64,000 nucleotides of DNA from Sinorhizobium chiapasense (GTDB lineage Bacteria > Pseudomonadota > Alphaproteobacteria > Rhizobiales > Rhizobiaceae): the NCBI RefSeq assembly GCF_036488675.1, contig NZ_CP133152.1:1364001-1428000 (forward strand), read 5' to 3'. Positions 36,809 to 45,207 of this stretch are shown here, one piece after another (position 1 is the first letter of the stretch; each line of letters starts with the position of its first letter). Position numbers and translations under genes: made by a program. The notes beneath the pieces are model-generated. The model had not been told where the DNA came from, did no database searches, and saw only the letters and a program-made list of their open reading frames with translations.

Positions 36809-37744
36809 TCAGCCCTGGAATTCCATGGGGCCTGTCATCGCTTTCCAGGTTTCAATGCCCTCACGGAAAGAGAGAGGCTTGTAGTCCAGTTGCCTTGCAG
36901 CCTTGGCAACATCGAGCGAACTGAAGCCGCGAGCCGCGGCATCATCGCTCCCACCCTCGACGGTGATAAGGTCCTGGCTCGCTCCGACAACATTGGCCAC
37001 GATCTGCGCCGCTTCCAGCGAGGTGCAGGCATGCCCGCTTCCTGCATTGAACACTCCGTCCGCCCCTTTCCCTACTGCCTCCAACGCCAACGACGCGACA
37101 TCGTCAACAAAAACGAGATCGACACTGTACTGTCCGCCGTCTCGAATTATCAAAGAGCGTCCACTTCCGAGCGTTCGTACGAAAGTCGGCACCATTCCCG
37201 TGCCATGCATACCAGGACCATAGACCGATGCGAGACGAAGCACGGTTACCGGCATCGCATTGGCCCTGCCGAAGGCAATCAGGCATATTTCAGCCGACAG
37301 CTTACTTGCCAAATAGTAGCTGGCCCGGTGCACGGGAAAGGCGGGACTTGTTTCCGTGGCGCGATGGGGGCTGGGCGCGTAGACCTGTGCTGATCCAAAA
37401 TACACGAACCTCTTCACCCCTTGTGAAGCGGCATCCATGACGATCTGCAGGGCGCCGTTGGTGTTGATCTCGAAACATTTGGCGGCCTGGCGCACGTCGC
37501 TAAGGTCAGCGGGAATATAAGCGGCCAGGTGAAGGATCGCATCCGATTGATCCACCGCCGGAAGGGGATCGCCAATCGACCATTTTTCGACGCGCAAACC
37601 AGAGCCTTTTATAGCTGAGACCCGATCCGGGTCGCGCGCAAGGGCAAGGACCTCGTAGCCCCTGGAAAGAGCGCAATTGACCAGTCTTGACCCGATGAAC
37701 CCTGTCGCGCCTGTGACGACCAGCCGCCCTGAACCCACGACCAT
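36809..37744 (-). CDS. NAD-dependent epimerase/dehydratase (extended SDR)
   Basis: 311 residues, ATG with GGAG 3 nt upstream. The NAD motif is VTGATGFIGSRL. The catalytic tyrosine and lysine are in YYLASK, and VFVDDVASL follows. A nucleotide-sugar epimerase or reductase is likely, but no subfamily fingerprint allows a substrate call. It is the last gene of a minus-strand triad with the ATP-grasp protein (19 bp upstream) and the PHP protein. Confidence 0.8.
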   Translation of the reverse strand: MVVGSGRLVVTGATGFIGSRLVNCALSRGYEVLALARDPDRVSAIKGSGLRVEKWSIGDPLPAVDQSDAILHLAAYIPADLSDVRQAAKCFEINTNGALQIVMDAASQGVKRFVYFGSAQVYAPSPHRATETSPAFPVHRASYYLASKLSAEICLIAFGRANAMPVTVLRLASVYGPGMHGTGMVPTFVRTLGSGRSLIIRDGGQYSVDLVFVDDVASLALEAVGKGADGVFNAGSGHACTSLEAAQIVANVVGASQDLITVEGGSDDAAARGFSSLDVAKAARQLDYKPLSFREGIETWKAMTGPMEFQG

Positions 37745-37763
37745 TTTCTCCCTGACAGATGCC

Positions 37764-38756
37764 TCAGACCTTTTCCTCGAGTCGCATGAGAGGCGTAATC
37801 AATTCGCCGGGTCTCACCACGGTCTCCGACCAATGCCGCAATATCGTTACCGGCGTGATATCCGGCTGGACGACCGGCTCACCAAAAAGCATGTGTCGGA
37901 CACACATCTCCACTTCATTGAACCCTGCATGGATTCTCACCGCAGTGGTTCCTGAAAACCGCGCATTGATCTCGAAAATGCGAGGAACACCTTCGTCCAG
38001 GCGGAATTGGAAATTCGCGGGGCCGAAGGCACCAAGTGCGTCAGCGGCATGTGCCATCGCCCTGCTCAAGGCAGGAAAGCTCTCGGCAAACGCCCGGTAG
38101 GTATTACCGTCGCGAAGATCCCTGCGCATGACGATCGTCGCGCGGCATTTCCCGTCGAAGGTCAGCGTGCCTGCTGTGTATTCGCTCGCATCCGATCCGA
38201 CATATTTCTGTATGACGATGTCGGGCTGCTCGGCTATTGCCCGCCTCAGTTGCTCCCGGTCGCGAACGACGCTGAAGCCGATCGACCTGGCCCCGACCCG
38301 CGGCTTGACGACAAGCGGAAACCCGCACTCCTCGATAAGGACTTCTTCATCGCCCGGTAGACAGGAAGGAACGAAGCCTAGACCCCGCTCGCGAAGAAAC
38401 TCGGAAGTGAGCCATTTATCGTTCGCGATGGACACGACGCCCGGGGGACTGACGATGACCTTGGTCCCGTAAGCGCTCTCGATCGATTCGCGGTTGGCGG
38501 AAAGGACCGGAAGTTCCACATCGGTTCCGGGGATAAGGATATCCGGCCGCTCGGTTCGCAACAGGTCGCCCAGCCTGTCCAGATATGAGGGATCGTTGGC
38601 CATTCGGATAAGATGCGCAGTATCGGCCCAGTAGAGGCCAGCGGAGAGCGGATTTGGATCCGCGGCCACTATCGTCGCGTTCAAGGTCGAACGCCTCAAC
38701 GCGCGAATGATGCCTTGCCCGAGCAGGGCACCTGCCCCCGTGATAAAAACCTTCAT
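37764..38756 (-). CDS. ATP-grasp ligase-like protein (CarB-like)
   Basis: 330 residues. The N-terminal Rossmann-like pre-domain is FITGAGALLGQGIIRAL. The ATP-grasp core has FPLVVKPRVGARSIGF for the P-loop-like ATP site, and FEINARFSGTT provides the Mg-binding Glu/Asn. Such enzymes activate a carboxylate as acyl phosphate and join it to an amine. In polysaccharide clusters they can attach amino acids to uronic acids; that is inference here. It overlaps the PHP gene by 4 nt, so the two are co-translated. No carbamoyl-phosphate role is likely at this length. Confidence 0.8.
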   Translation of the reverse strand: MKVFITGAGALLGQGIIRALRRSTLNATIVAADPNPLSAGLYWADTAHLIRMANDPSYLDRLGDLLRTERPDILIPGTDVELPVLSANRESIESAYGTKVIVSPPGVVSIANDKWLTSEFLRERGLGFVPSCLPGDEEVLIEECGFPLVVKPRVGARSIGFSVVRDREQLRRAIAEQPDIVIQKYVGSDASEYTAGTLTFDGKCRATIVMRRDLRDGNTYRAFAESFPALSRAMAHAADALGAFGPANFQFRLDEGVPRIFEINARFSGTTAVRIHAGFNEVEMCVRHMLFGEPVVQPDITPVTILRHWSETVVRPGELITPLMRLEEKV

Positions 38757-39493
38757 AACCGCCCTACCCCCAGTTCAAGTAGCTGATCCCTGCAGTGGCC
38801 CAACTCGCTCAGACGATGAGCGTCGGAGCCGATGGAAACGAATGGATTGACCTCTTCGCATAGGTGCAGAAATGCCGGCATATCCACCAGGTACGACGAG
38901 TTGATTTCAATAGCGATCTGCCGTTCAAGCGCCGCCGTCATCATCTCGCGAAAATAGGCTTCCGGAAAACGGCCGTGTCGTCTCAGGCTCATTCCGCCCG
39001 GATGGCCCAAAACGTCTATGGGCGCATTCCTGATCATTCCGATTGAGAGCTGAAATTCAATTTCAGCGGTCCGCTCGAACGACAACTGCTTGAAATCCAA
39101 ATAGCCGCCCCGCCCATCCGGAAGCCGGTGGACGACTCCGAGAACGATGTCGCATGCGTCGAGCACCTGTTGCGACACATCCAGCCTGCCATTGTCGTCC
39201 ATGGCTTTGGTCTCACAGCCGACATAGACGTGCAAACCTTCGAAACCACGCGCGAAAGTAACAACCTCATTCTTGAACTCAAGGAACCACGGCGTGTCTT
39301 TGCGAACATGCTCCGTGAATGCGACCGCACCCAGTCCGCGCTCTTTGACCGTGCTCAGAATTTCAAGCACCGTCGCCTGCCCATCGGTCCAGGTGGTATG
39401 AACCTGCAATTCCACGTTCAAGTGCGCGTGATCGAGTTCCCGGAACCGGCGGAAAACAGGCTTGCCGGCGCTCTTTTTTTCTTGTGCGTACAT
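38753..39493 (-). CDS. PHP-domain metal-dependent hydrolase-like protein
   Basis: 246 residues from the ATG at 39493; a TTG two codons upstream is the other option. PHP metal motifs are visible: QVHTTWTDG (30-38), TEHVR (60-64), E94 in GCETKA, GVVHR, LGHPGG and SDAHR. The usual first His of motif I (HxH) is Gln30, so one metal ligand is altered. PHP proteins are phosphoesterases acting on small molecules or nucleic acid. Overlap with the ATP-grasp gene suggests a shared pathway, which is not known to me. It lies downstream of the cysQ operon, after the repeat at 39582. Confidence 0.75.
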   Translation of the reverse strand: MYAQEKKSAGKPVFRRFRELDHAHLNVELQVHTTWTDGQATVLEILSTVKERGLGAVAFTEHVRKDTPWFLEFKNEVVTFARGFEGLHVYVGCETKAMDDNGRLDVSQQVLDACDIVLGVVHRLPDGRGGYLDFKQLSFERTAEIEFQLSIGMIRNAPIDVLGHPGGMSLRRHGRFPEAYFREMMTAALERQIAIEINSSYLVDMPAFLHLCEEVNPFVSIGSDAHRLSELGHCRDQLLELGVGRL

Positions 39494-39581
39494 ACTCAAT
39501 GTGCCCTTCAGCCGGTGCTTTGCGGAATGTCTCGAACTGCCTGCCCTGCGGCAAAGCGCGTGAGGACGGGCCGAGAGCCCC

Positions 39582-39698
39582 CTAGATCACGATGATTTTA
39601 GGTCGGATCGACCTAAAATCATGAACGTGATCGATTCTAATAAGTTAGAGCGGGATGCGGGCGGAAAACCGCACACACTTTTCCTCATCCGGCTCTAG
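39582..39698. repeat. RIME1-like two-hairpin element, copy 1
   Basis: 117 bp bounded by CTAG at both ends. Hairpin one: GATCACG...CGTGATC outer arms enclose GATTTTAGGTCG / CGACCTAAAATC around GAT (39593-39620). Hairpin two: GAGCGGGATG...CATCCGGCTC with the inner GCGG-AAAA-CCGC and the loop ACACACTTTTCCT. The cysQ stop codon TAG (39695-39697) lies in the terminal CTAG. It is inverted relative to the copy at 43599. It resembles, from memory, the ~108 bp rhizobial RIME1 with two palindromes. Confidence 0.85.
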
Positions 39699-40498
39699 CC
39701 AAACGACGCCGACGACATATCCGCCCATGCAATGAAGTGCGGATTTGCGAAATCGCAGTCATCCGTCTGCATCCTCTTGCCGTAGGCGAGCTGAGAGCCG
39801 TTCAGGCGAACGACCGAACCGCCCGCGGCCCTGAGGACTGCGTCGCCGGCGGCCGTATCCCACTCCATCGTGCGGCCAAAGCGCGGATAGACATCGGCCT
39901 TGCCTTCGGCAACGAGGCAGAACTTCAGCGAAGACCCGATGGACATGCAATCCTTGACGCCGTGCCCAACCAGAAATGCCTCGGTTTCGGAACTGCTGTG
40001 CGAGCGGCTGGCAACGGCGGTCAGCGCCGCGCCCCTCGGCCTGGCCCGTATCGTCTCCCGTTTCTCGATCGCGCCGCCGTGGCCGAAAAGCAGTTTCTCG
40101 GCCCTGCCCTCGGCTGCCACGTAGGCACAACGCTGGGCCGGCGCATAGACGATACCCGCAACCGGGACGTCTCGCTCTATCAGCGCGATATTGACCGTAA
40201 AGTCATTCCGCCGATTGATGAATTCCTTCGTGCCATCCAAAGGGTCGACCAGAAAAAAGGAGCCGCCGCCGATATCGGGAACGTTGCCGCAGGCAACCGC
40301 CTCTTCCGCGATCACCGGGACATGGGGGAACAACCGCGAGAGCCGGTCGAGAATGATGATTTCGGCTCTTTCGTCCGCCTCGGTGACGGGCGACTGATCG
40401 TCCTTGTAGCAAACATTGGGACCGGCGTCGTAGACACCAAGGATCGCCTCGCCGGCATCGATGGCGATGCGTTCGAGCTCCTCACACAAGGACGTCAT
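39695..40498 (-). CDS. cysQ: 3'(2'),5'-bisphosphate nucleotidase CysQ
   Basis: 267 residues. Inositol-monophosphatase-fold metal motifs: EE at 65-66 and DPLDGTKEF (85-93), then [10 protein letters not shown] near the C-terminus. It hydrolyses PAP to AMP, removing the product of sulfotransferases, and can also act on PAPS. The ATG overlaps the cysNC stop by 4 nt (ATGA). Its stop codon lies at the edge of a repeat element. It fits a set for sulfation rather than only for cysteine synthesis. Confidence 0.92.
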   Translation of the reverse strand: MTSLCEELERIAIDAGEAILGVYDAGPNVCYKDDQSPVTEADERAEIIILDRLSRLFPHVPVIAEEAVACGNVPDIGGGSFFLVDPLDGTKEFINRRNDFTVNIALIERDVPVAGIVYAPAQRCAYVAAEGRAEKLLFGHGGAIEKRETIRARPRGAALTAVASRSHSSSETEAFLVGHGVKDCMSIGSSLKFCLVAEGKADVYPRFGRTMEWDTAAGDAVLRAAGGSVVRLNGSQLAYGKRMQTDDCDFANPHFIAWADMSSASFG

Positions 40499-42396
40499 TT
40501 CTCCTCCATCATCTGGTCGAGATATTCCTCGATCTTGAGGGCCAGCGAAATCGGCTCGTGGCCGACGGTATGAAGATGCAACTCCGGATTTTCGGGCGCC
40601 TCATAGGGCGAAGAAATGCCGGTGAAATTCGCAATCTTGCCCGCCAGCGCCTTTTCATAAAGGCCCTTGGGGTCGCGTCGCGCGCATTCTTCCAGGGGCG
40701 TATCGACGAATATCTCGATGAACTCGCCCTTCTCCATCAGTTCGCGCGCCATGCGCCGTTCGTCGCGGAACGGAGAAATGAAGGACACAAGCACGATCAG
40801 GCCGGCATCGGCCATCAGCTTCGCCACTTCCGCCACGCGCCGAATGTTTTCCACCCGGTCCTCGTCGGTGAAGCCAAGGTCTCGGTTAAGACCGTGGCGC
40901 ACATTGTCGCCGTCGAGCAGATAGGTATGTTTGCCCCGCGCATGCAGAACCTTGTCGAGAGCATTGGCGATCGTCGACTTTCCGGAACCGGAGAGCCCGG
41001 TGAACCAAAGGACGGCGGGTCGCTGGTTCTTAATCGCGCTCCGTGCGCCCTTGTTGACGTCGGTCGCCTGCCAATGGACGTTGTCGGCGCGACGCAGCGG
41101 GAAATCGATCATCCCCGCACCGACCGTCGCATTGGAAATCCGGTCGACGATTATGAAGTTGCCCGTCGTCCGATCATCCTTGTATGCGTCGAAGACGATC
41201 GGCGCCTGGGTCGAGATATTGCAGACGCCGATTTCGTTCATCTGCAGCGACTTCGCCGCCTCGCGCGCGAAGCTGTTGATGTTGACCTGGTGCTTCAGCG
41301 CGGTGACGGTCGCATTCACGCTGTCCGTCTCCGTGCGCAGGATATAGCTTCGCCCGGGGATCATCGGGCTCGGATCGAACCAGATCATGTGCGCCTGGAA
41401 TTGGTCAGCGACGAAGGGTCTGGCCCCCGGCGCGGCCAACATGTTGCCGCGGGAAGCCTCGACCTCGTCCGAAAGCACCAGCGTGACCGCTTCGCCTTCC
41501 ACCGCCTTCTGCACTTCGCCGTCATAGGTGACGATGCTCTTGATCGAGGTACGCTGCCCCGATTTGGCGACGATCACCTGGTCACCGACCGAAATCTTGC
41601 CGGACGCAATCTGCCCCGCATATCCCCGAAAGTTCGCGTCTGGCCGCATGACCAGTTGAACAGGAAAGCGGAACGGCTTCTGTGCCTCCTGGCGATCGAA
41701 ATCGATCGTTTCGAGATATTCGAGAAGGGCGGCACCCTGGTACCAGGGCGTCTTCTCCGAATTCGCGATGACGTTGTCGCCAAAGCGTGCCGAGATGGGT
41801 ATCGGCTTGACGGTTTGAAAGCCAAGCTCGCGCGCAAAGCGCAGATAGTCTTCCGCGATCCTCTCGAAGACCGTCTGGCTGTAGCCGACGAGGTCGATCT
41901 TGTTCACTGCCAGCACGACATGGCGGATGCCGAGCAGCGACGCAATGTAGGAGTGGCGTCGTGTTTGCGGGAGAACCCCCTGACGGCTGTCGATGAGGAG
42001 CACCGCGAGAGCCGCGGTCGAGGCCCCGGTAACCATGTTGCGCGTATATTCTTCGTGCCCGGGAGTGTCCGCGACGATGAACTTGCGCTTCGAGGTCGAG
42101 AAATAACGATAGGCCACATCGATGGTGATGCCCTGTTCGCGCTCGGCCTCGAGGCCGTCCAACAGAAGGGCGAGATCGATGTCGTCGCCATTCGCGCTGC
42201 GCTGCGCGCCGACGCGCCCCAGATTGGCAAGCTGGTCCTCATAGACCAGCTTCGCATCGAAAAGCAGCCTGCCGATCAATGTCGACTTGCCGTCATCCAC
42301 CGAACCGCAGGTTATAAATCGAAGGATCGACTTGTTGTCCTGATCGGCCAGGTGCGCCGCAATATCGAGCGGCGCAAGAGAAGGAAGATAGGACAT
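40495..42396 (-). CDS. cysNC: Bifunctional sulfate adenylyltransferase subunit 1 / APS kinase (CysNC, NodQ type)
   Basis: 633 residues. N-terminal GTPase: P-loop GSVDDGKST (31-39), [12 protein letters not shown]. The APS-kinase domain occupies about 462-633, with P-loop GLSGSGKST (467-475) and [10 protein letters not shown]. It drives ATP sulfurylase with GTP hydrolysis and phosphorylates APS to PAPS. The fusion is typical of rhizobial NodQ. The ATG overlaps the cysD stop (TAATG). A 613-codon open frame lies antisense to it but has no motif. PAPS made here is the substrate for the two sulfotransferases in the window. Confidence 0.95.
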   Translation of the reverse strand: MSYLPSLAPLDIAAHLADQDNKSILRFITCGSVDDGKSTLIGRLLFDAKLVYEDQLANLGRVGAQRSANGDDIDLALLLDGLEAEREQGITIDVAYRYFSTSKRKFIVADTPGHEEYTRNMVTGASTAALAVLLIDSRQGVLPQTRRHSYIASLLGIRHVVLAVNKIDLVGYSQTVFERIAEDYLRFARELGFQTVKPIPISARFGDNVIANSEKTPWYQGAALLEYLETIDFDRQEAQKPFRFPVQLVMRPDANFRGYAGQIASGKISVGDQVIVAKSGQRTSIKSIVTYDGEVQKAVEGEAVTLVLSDEVEASRGNMLAAPGARPFVADQFQAHMIWFDPSPMIPGRSYILRTETDSVNATVTALKHQVNINSFAREAAKSLQMNEIGVCNISTQAPIVFDAYKDDRTTGNFIIVDRISNATVGAGMIDFPLRRADNVHWQATDVNKGARSAIKNQRPAVLWFTGLSGSGKSTIANALDKVLHARGKHTYLLDGDNVRHGLNRDLGFTDEDRVENIRRVAEVAKLMADAGLIVLVSFISPFRDERRMARELMEKGEFIEIFVDTPLEECARRDPKGLYEKALAGKIANFTGISSPYEAPENPELHLHTVGHEPISLALKIEEYLDQMMEEK

Positions 42397-43295
42397 TAGA
42401 AGTAGCCCTCCCGCTTCTTTTTCTCCATGGCACCGGCCTCGTCCCGGTCTATGAGACGGCTCTGTCGCTCGGAGGTCCGTGTCGTCAGCATTTCGCGCAA
42501 TATGTCGGCGACGGTCGCAGCTTCCGACTCGATCGCGCCCGTCAGCGGATAGCAGCCGAGCGTGCGGAAGCGTACAAGCCGTTCGCTCACGCTTTCCTCC
42601 GGCTGAAGAGGCATGCGATCGTCGTCGACCATGATCAGCATGCCATCACGCTCAACGACCGGGCGTTTCGCCGCAAAATAAAGCGGCACGATCGGTACGT
42701 CCTCCGTCATGATGTATTGCCAGATGTCGAATTCGGTCCAGTTCGATAACGGAAACACCCGCATCGTCTCGCCCGGACGAATGCGCGTATTGTAGGTTTT
42801 CCAAAGTTCGGGACGTTGGTGTTTCGGATCCCAACCGTGCTGGCCATTGCGGATCGAGAATATGCGTTCCTTGGCGCGCGACTTCTCCTCGTCGCGCCGG
42901 GCACCGGCAAGCGCCGCGTCAAATCCATACCTGTCGAGCGCCTGCCGCAAGGCAACCGTCTTCATGACGTGCGTGTGGACATTCGACCCGTGCGAAAATG
43001 GCCCGATGCCCTGGTCCAGGCCGTCCTGATTGATGTGGACCAGCAGATCGAAGCCGCGCTCCTTCGCCATCCTGTCGCGGAATTCGATCATTTCGCGAAA
43101 CTTCCATGTGGTGTCCACATGGAGGAAAGGGAAAGGTGGCTTCGATGGAAAAAACGCCTTCATCGCCAGATGCAACAGGACGGAAGAGTCTTTTCCAATG
43201 GAGTAGAGTACAACCGGATTTGAAAAGGTTGCAACAACTTCGCGAATGGCGTGAATTGCTTCAGCTTCAAGTCGCCGAAGGTGGGAAAGAGACAT
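42396..43295 (-). CDS. cysD: Sulfate adenylyltransferase subunit 2 (CysD, NodP type)
   Basis: 299 residues. PP-loop-type ATP site is [14 protein letters not shown] (31-44), with [10 protein letters not shown] and the [12 protein letters not shown] segment typical of CysD/NodP. It adenylylates sulfate to APS together with the CysN part of CysNC. First gene of cysD-cysNC-cysQ with one- and four-nt overlaps. ATG with GAGGG upstream. The AT-rich region upstream (43300-43440) probably holds the promoter. Confidence 0.94.
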   Translation of the reverse strand: MSLSHLRRLEAEAIHAIREVVATFSNPVVLYSIGKDSSVLLHLAMKAFFPSKPPFPFLHVDTTWKFREMIEFRDRMAKERGFDLLVHINQDGLDQGIGPFSHGSNVHTHVMKTVALRQALDRYGFDAALAGARRDEEKSRAKERIFSIRNGQHGWDPKHQRPELWKTYNTRIRPGETMRVFPLSNWTEFDIWQYIMTEDVPIVPLYFAAKRPVVERDGMLIMVDDDRMPLQPEESVSERLVRFRTLGCYPLTGAIESEAATVADILREMLTTRTSERQSRLIDRDEAGAMEKKKREGYF

Positions 43296-43598
43296 TTCGC
43301 AATCCCTCTATCAAAAATTTAAAATTTTATACGTGCAATTACTAAGTCGCCCGCGCTCGAAAGCATTGCGGTCTAAAGTATTAAGTGGTCGCAGCCGGCA
43401 AAAATAAGGCCGGATCGTCGCGCGGATGTATTTAAACGCTATATCGCTAATATTTCAAGCATCCGGAAAAACGATTCTCGTCCGCTACGGCAGACTAGCA
43501 AGCATTTCCTGCGCGCTTGACCTCCCGCGGATTTCCACCGCTTGACCCCGGGAGGAACAAGCGACCGATGCCGCAATATCCCGAAGCGCAGGGCGCTG
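43296..43598. other. Intergenic region upstream of cysD, 303 bp
   Basis: AT-rich near cysD (43305-43345), GC-rich further away. No gene, and no recognised CysB-type or riboswitch motif. Next to it lies the second RIME1-like element (43599). Confidence 0.4.
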
Positions 43599-43718
43599 CT
43601 AGACCGGGATGAGGAAAAGTGTGTGCGGTTTTCCGCCCGCATCCCGCGTCTCAACTCATTAGAATCGATCACGTTCATGATTTTAGGTCGATCCGACCTA
43701 AAATTCATCGTGATCTAG
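43599..43718. repeat. RIME1-like two-hairpin element, copy 2 (inverted)
   Basis: 120 bp bounded by CTAG at both ends and in the opposite orientation to the copy at 39582. Order here: GCGGGATG-type hairpin first (43605-43649), then CATTAGAATCGATCACG, then the GATTTTAGGTCG / CGACCTAAAAT palindrome ending CGTGATCTAG. The two copies bracket cysD-cysNC-cysQ. Confidence 0.85.
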
Positions 43719-43747
43719 ACGGTCCCGCCAGTAACACGCCTGCCGGT

Positions 43748-44977
43748 TCAGACGGCACCCGCGGTGCGCGTCTTCAGGATAGCGGAAAAGCGAGGGTCGA
43801 AAGTTCGGCTGATCGGCTCCGCGGCGGCACCGATCGCCACGGCCCAAGGGTCGGTAAAGCCCAGTTGCAGGCGCGGCATGCTTCGTGCGCGATGCTCGGC
43901 GATCGAAGGCAGCAACGGATGGATGGCCTCGATCAGCAGGCGGGCGAGACCCGGTGGCATGCCGCCACACAGGATGATGGTTTGCGGATCGAAAATGCTC
44001 TCCAGCGCCTGAATGGCAGCTTGCAGCTCGAATGCCACGTCTTCGACCCAGGCGGTGACGCGTGCGTCCGGTCCGCCCGCGATCTCGTCGATCCGGCGAT
44101 AAAGATCCGGATCGGCCGGATCGAGGCCAAGGATCTTGCTGAGCGACGCAATCGAAGCCCGGTGTTCGAGCGGCGCTCGCTGGACGCCGGACGCCGCGCG
44201 CGGCTGGCTCAAGATCATGCCGATCTCGCCGGCATTGCCGTTGGCGCCGCGATAGAGTTCGCCATTGAGGATCAACCCGGCCCCGAGGCCATAGCCAAGA
44301 TAGATGCAAATCGCCTGATCGACCCCGTGCGCTGCGCCGACCATCTTCTCGGCGGTCGCGGCCGCGGCTGCGTCGTTCTGCAAGCGCACGTCGAGGCCGG
44401 TGCCGACCGACAGTGTTTCCAAGAGCGGAAAATTCTGCCAGGCCGCCATCATCCAGGGATCGTCGGCGTCCGCCTCGATACCGAACGGTCCGGGCATGGC
44501 AACGCCGAGACCGACGAAGCGGTCCCTGGATTGCGGCGCTATCCCCGCCAGGTCGCGACGCGTCCTGGCGATCAAATCCAGAATCGTTGCAACACCCGTC
44601 TCCGGGCCACGGGCAGGCAGGTTCGCCTCGCCTCGTGCGAGCACAGTGCCGACCAGATCGACCGCGATCGTGCGCGTGACATGCCGGTCGATCTGCAGGC
44701 CGATCGCGAAGGCGCCTTCGGGCACCAGCCGGTACGGCGTCGACGGCTGCCCCCTGCCCTTGCGCACGGCGGCGAGAGACGTGACCAGGCCGTCGCTTTC
44801 GAGCTCCTCGATAATGTTCGATACGGTCTGCTTCGTGAGCGCCGTCGCCCGCGCCAGATCGGCGCGCGACAATTGCCCGTTCAACCGCAAAGCGTCGATC
44901 ATAACGCGGCGGTTGTGCGCGCTGGTCCCCTCCTGATTGGTCCCGCTCTTGGCCCGGATGGGGCGCATGTCGTTCAT
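43748..44977 (-). CDS. ROK-family transcriptional regulator (NagC/XylR type)
   Basis: 409 residues from the ATG at 44977 (a TTG two codons upstream is alternative). An N-terminal winged helix (LSRADLARATALTKQTVSNIIEEL, about 38-60) precedes the ROK sugar-kinase-like domain with LGVAMPGPFG and GYGLGAGLILNGELYRGANGNAGEIG. The zinc motif CxCGxxGC usual in ROK proteins is absent; the stretch reads SQPRAASGVQRAPLEHRAS. It is divergent from the binding-protein gene at 45208, and a palindrome at 45021 lies between them. It is probably a repressor of this sugar operon. A 427-codon frame overlapping on the same strand is a shadow. Confidence 0.88.
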   Translation of the reverse strand: MNDMRPIRAKSGTNQEGTSAHNRRVMIDALRLNGQLSRADLARATALTKQTVSNIIEELESDGLVTSLAAVRKGRGQPSTPYRLVPEGAFAIGLQIDRHVTRTIAVDLVGTVLARGEANLPARGPETGVATILDLIARTRRDLAGIAPQSRDRFVGLGVAMPGPFGIEADADDPWMMAAWQNFPLLETLSVGTGLDVRLQNDAAAAATAEKMVGAAHGVDQAICIYLGYGLGAGLILNGELYRGANGNAGEIGMILSQPRAASGVQRAPLEHRASIASLSKILGLDPADPDLYRRIDEIAGGPDARVTAWVEDVAFELQAAIQALESIFDPQTIILCGGMPPGLARLLIEAIHPLLPSIAEHRARSMPRLQLGFTDPWAVAIGAAAEPISRTFDPRFSAILKTRTAGAV

Positions 44978-45020
44978 CCACAAATCCCGCTTGACACTGT
45001 TAGAATATTGGCGAAGAAAT

Positions 45021-45039
45021 AAGTCAAGACAATTGACTT
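45021..45039. promoter_or_regulatory. Candidate operator of the ROK regulator
   Basis: Perfect inverted repeat AAGTCAA-N5-TTGACTT (45021-45039) in the 230 bp divergent region between the ROK gene and the sugar ABC operon. Its place 44 bp upstream of the regulator start and 168 bp before the binding-protein start fits autoregulation plus control of the operon. Only one clear copy is seen. Confidence 0.45.
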
Positions 45040-45207
45040 AATAAGAGGTCGCAAGAACCTCGGGGGAACGAAGGCGGCCGCGTTACGCTGTCGCAAACGC
45101 TCCGATTGATTTGTCGACGGCCGCCGCGCGCTTGCGGCGGGTTCTTCGCATCCGGCGCGCCGATGAGCCGCACCGGCAACTGAAACGATCGGTTATTGGA
45201 GGCAACA

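Noticed and set aside
40558..42399. 613-codon ORF antisense to cysNC
   Set aside because: It mirrors a GC-rich gene in the opposite frame; the translation is Arg/His-rich and lacks any motif, while cysNC has complete GTPase and APS-kinase motifs.
39582..43718. Composite transposon carrying cysD-cysNC-cysQ
   Set aside because: No transposase is present and the flanking elements are short palindromic repeats; only the inverted bracketing is reported.
43698..44981. 427-codon ORF on the same strand as the ROK regulator
   Set aside because: Frame-shifted shadow, very Arg-rich and without motifs; the ROK frame has both winged helix and sugar domain.
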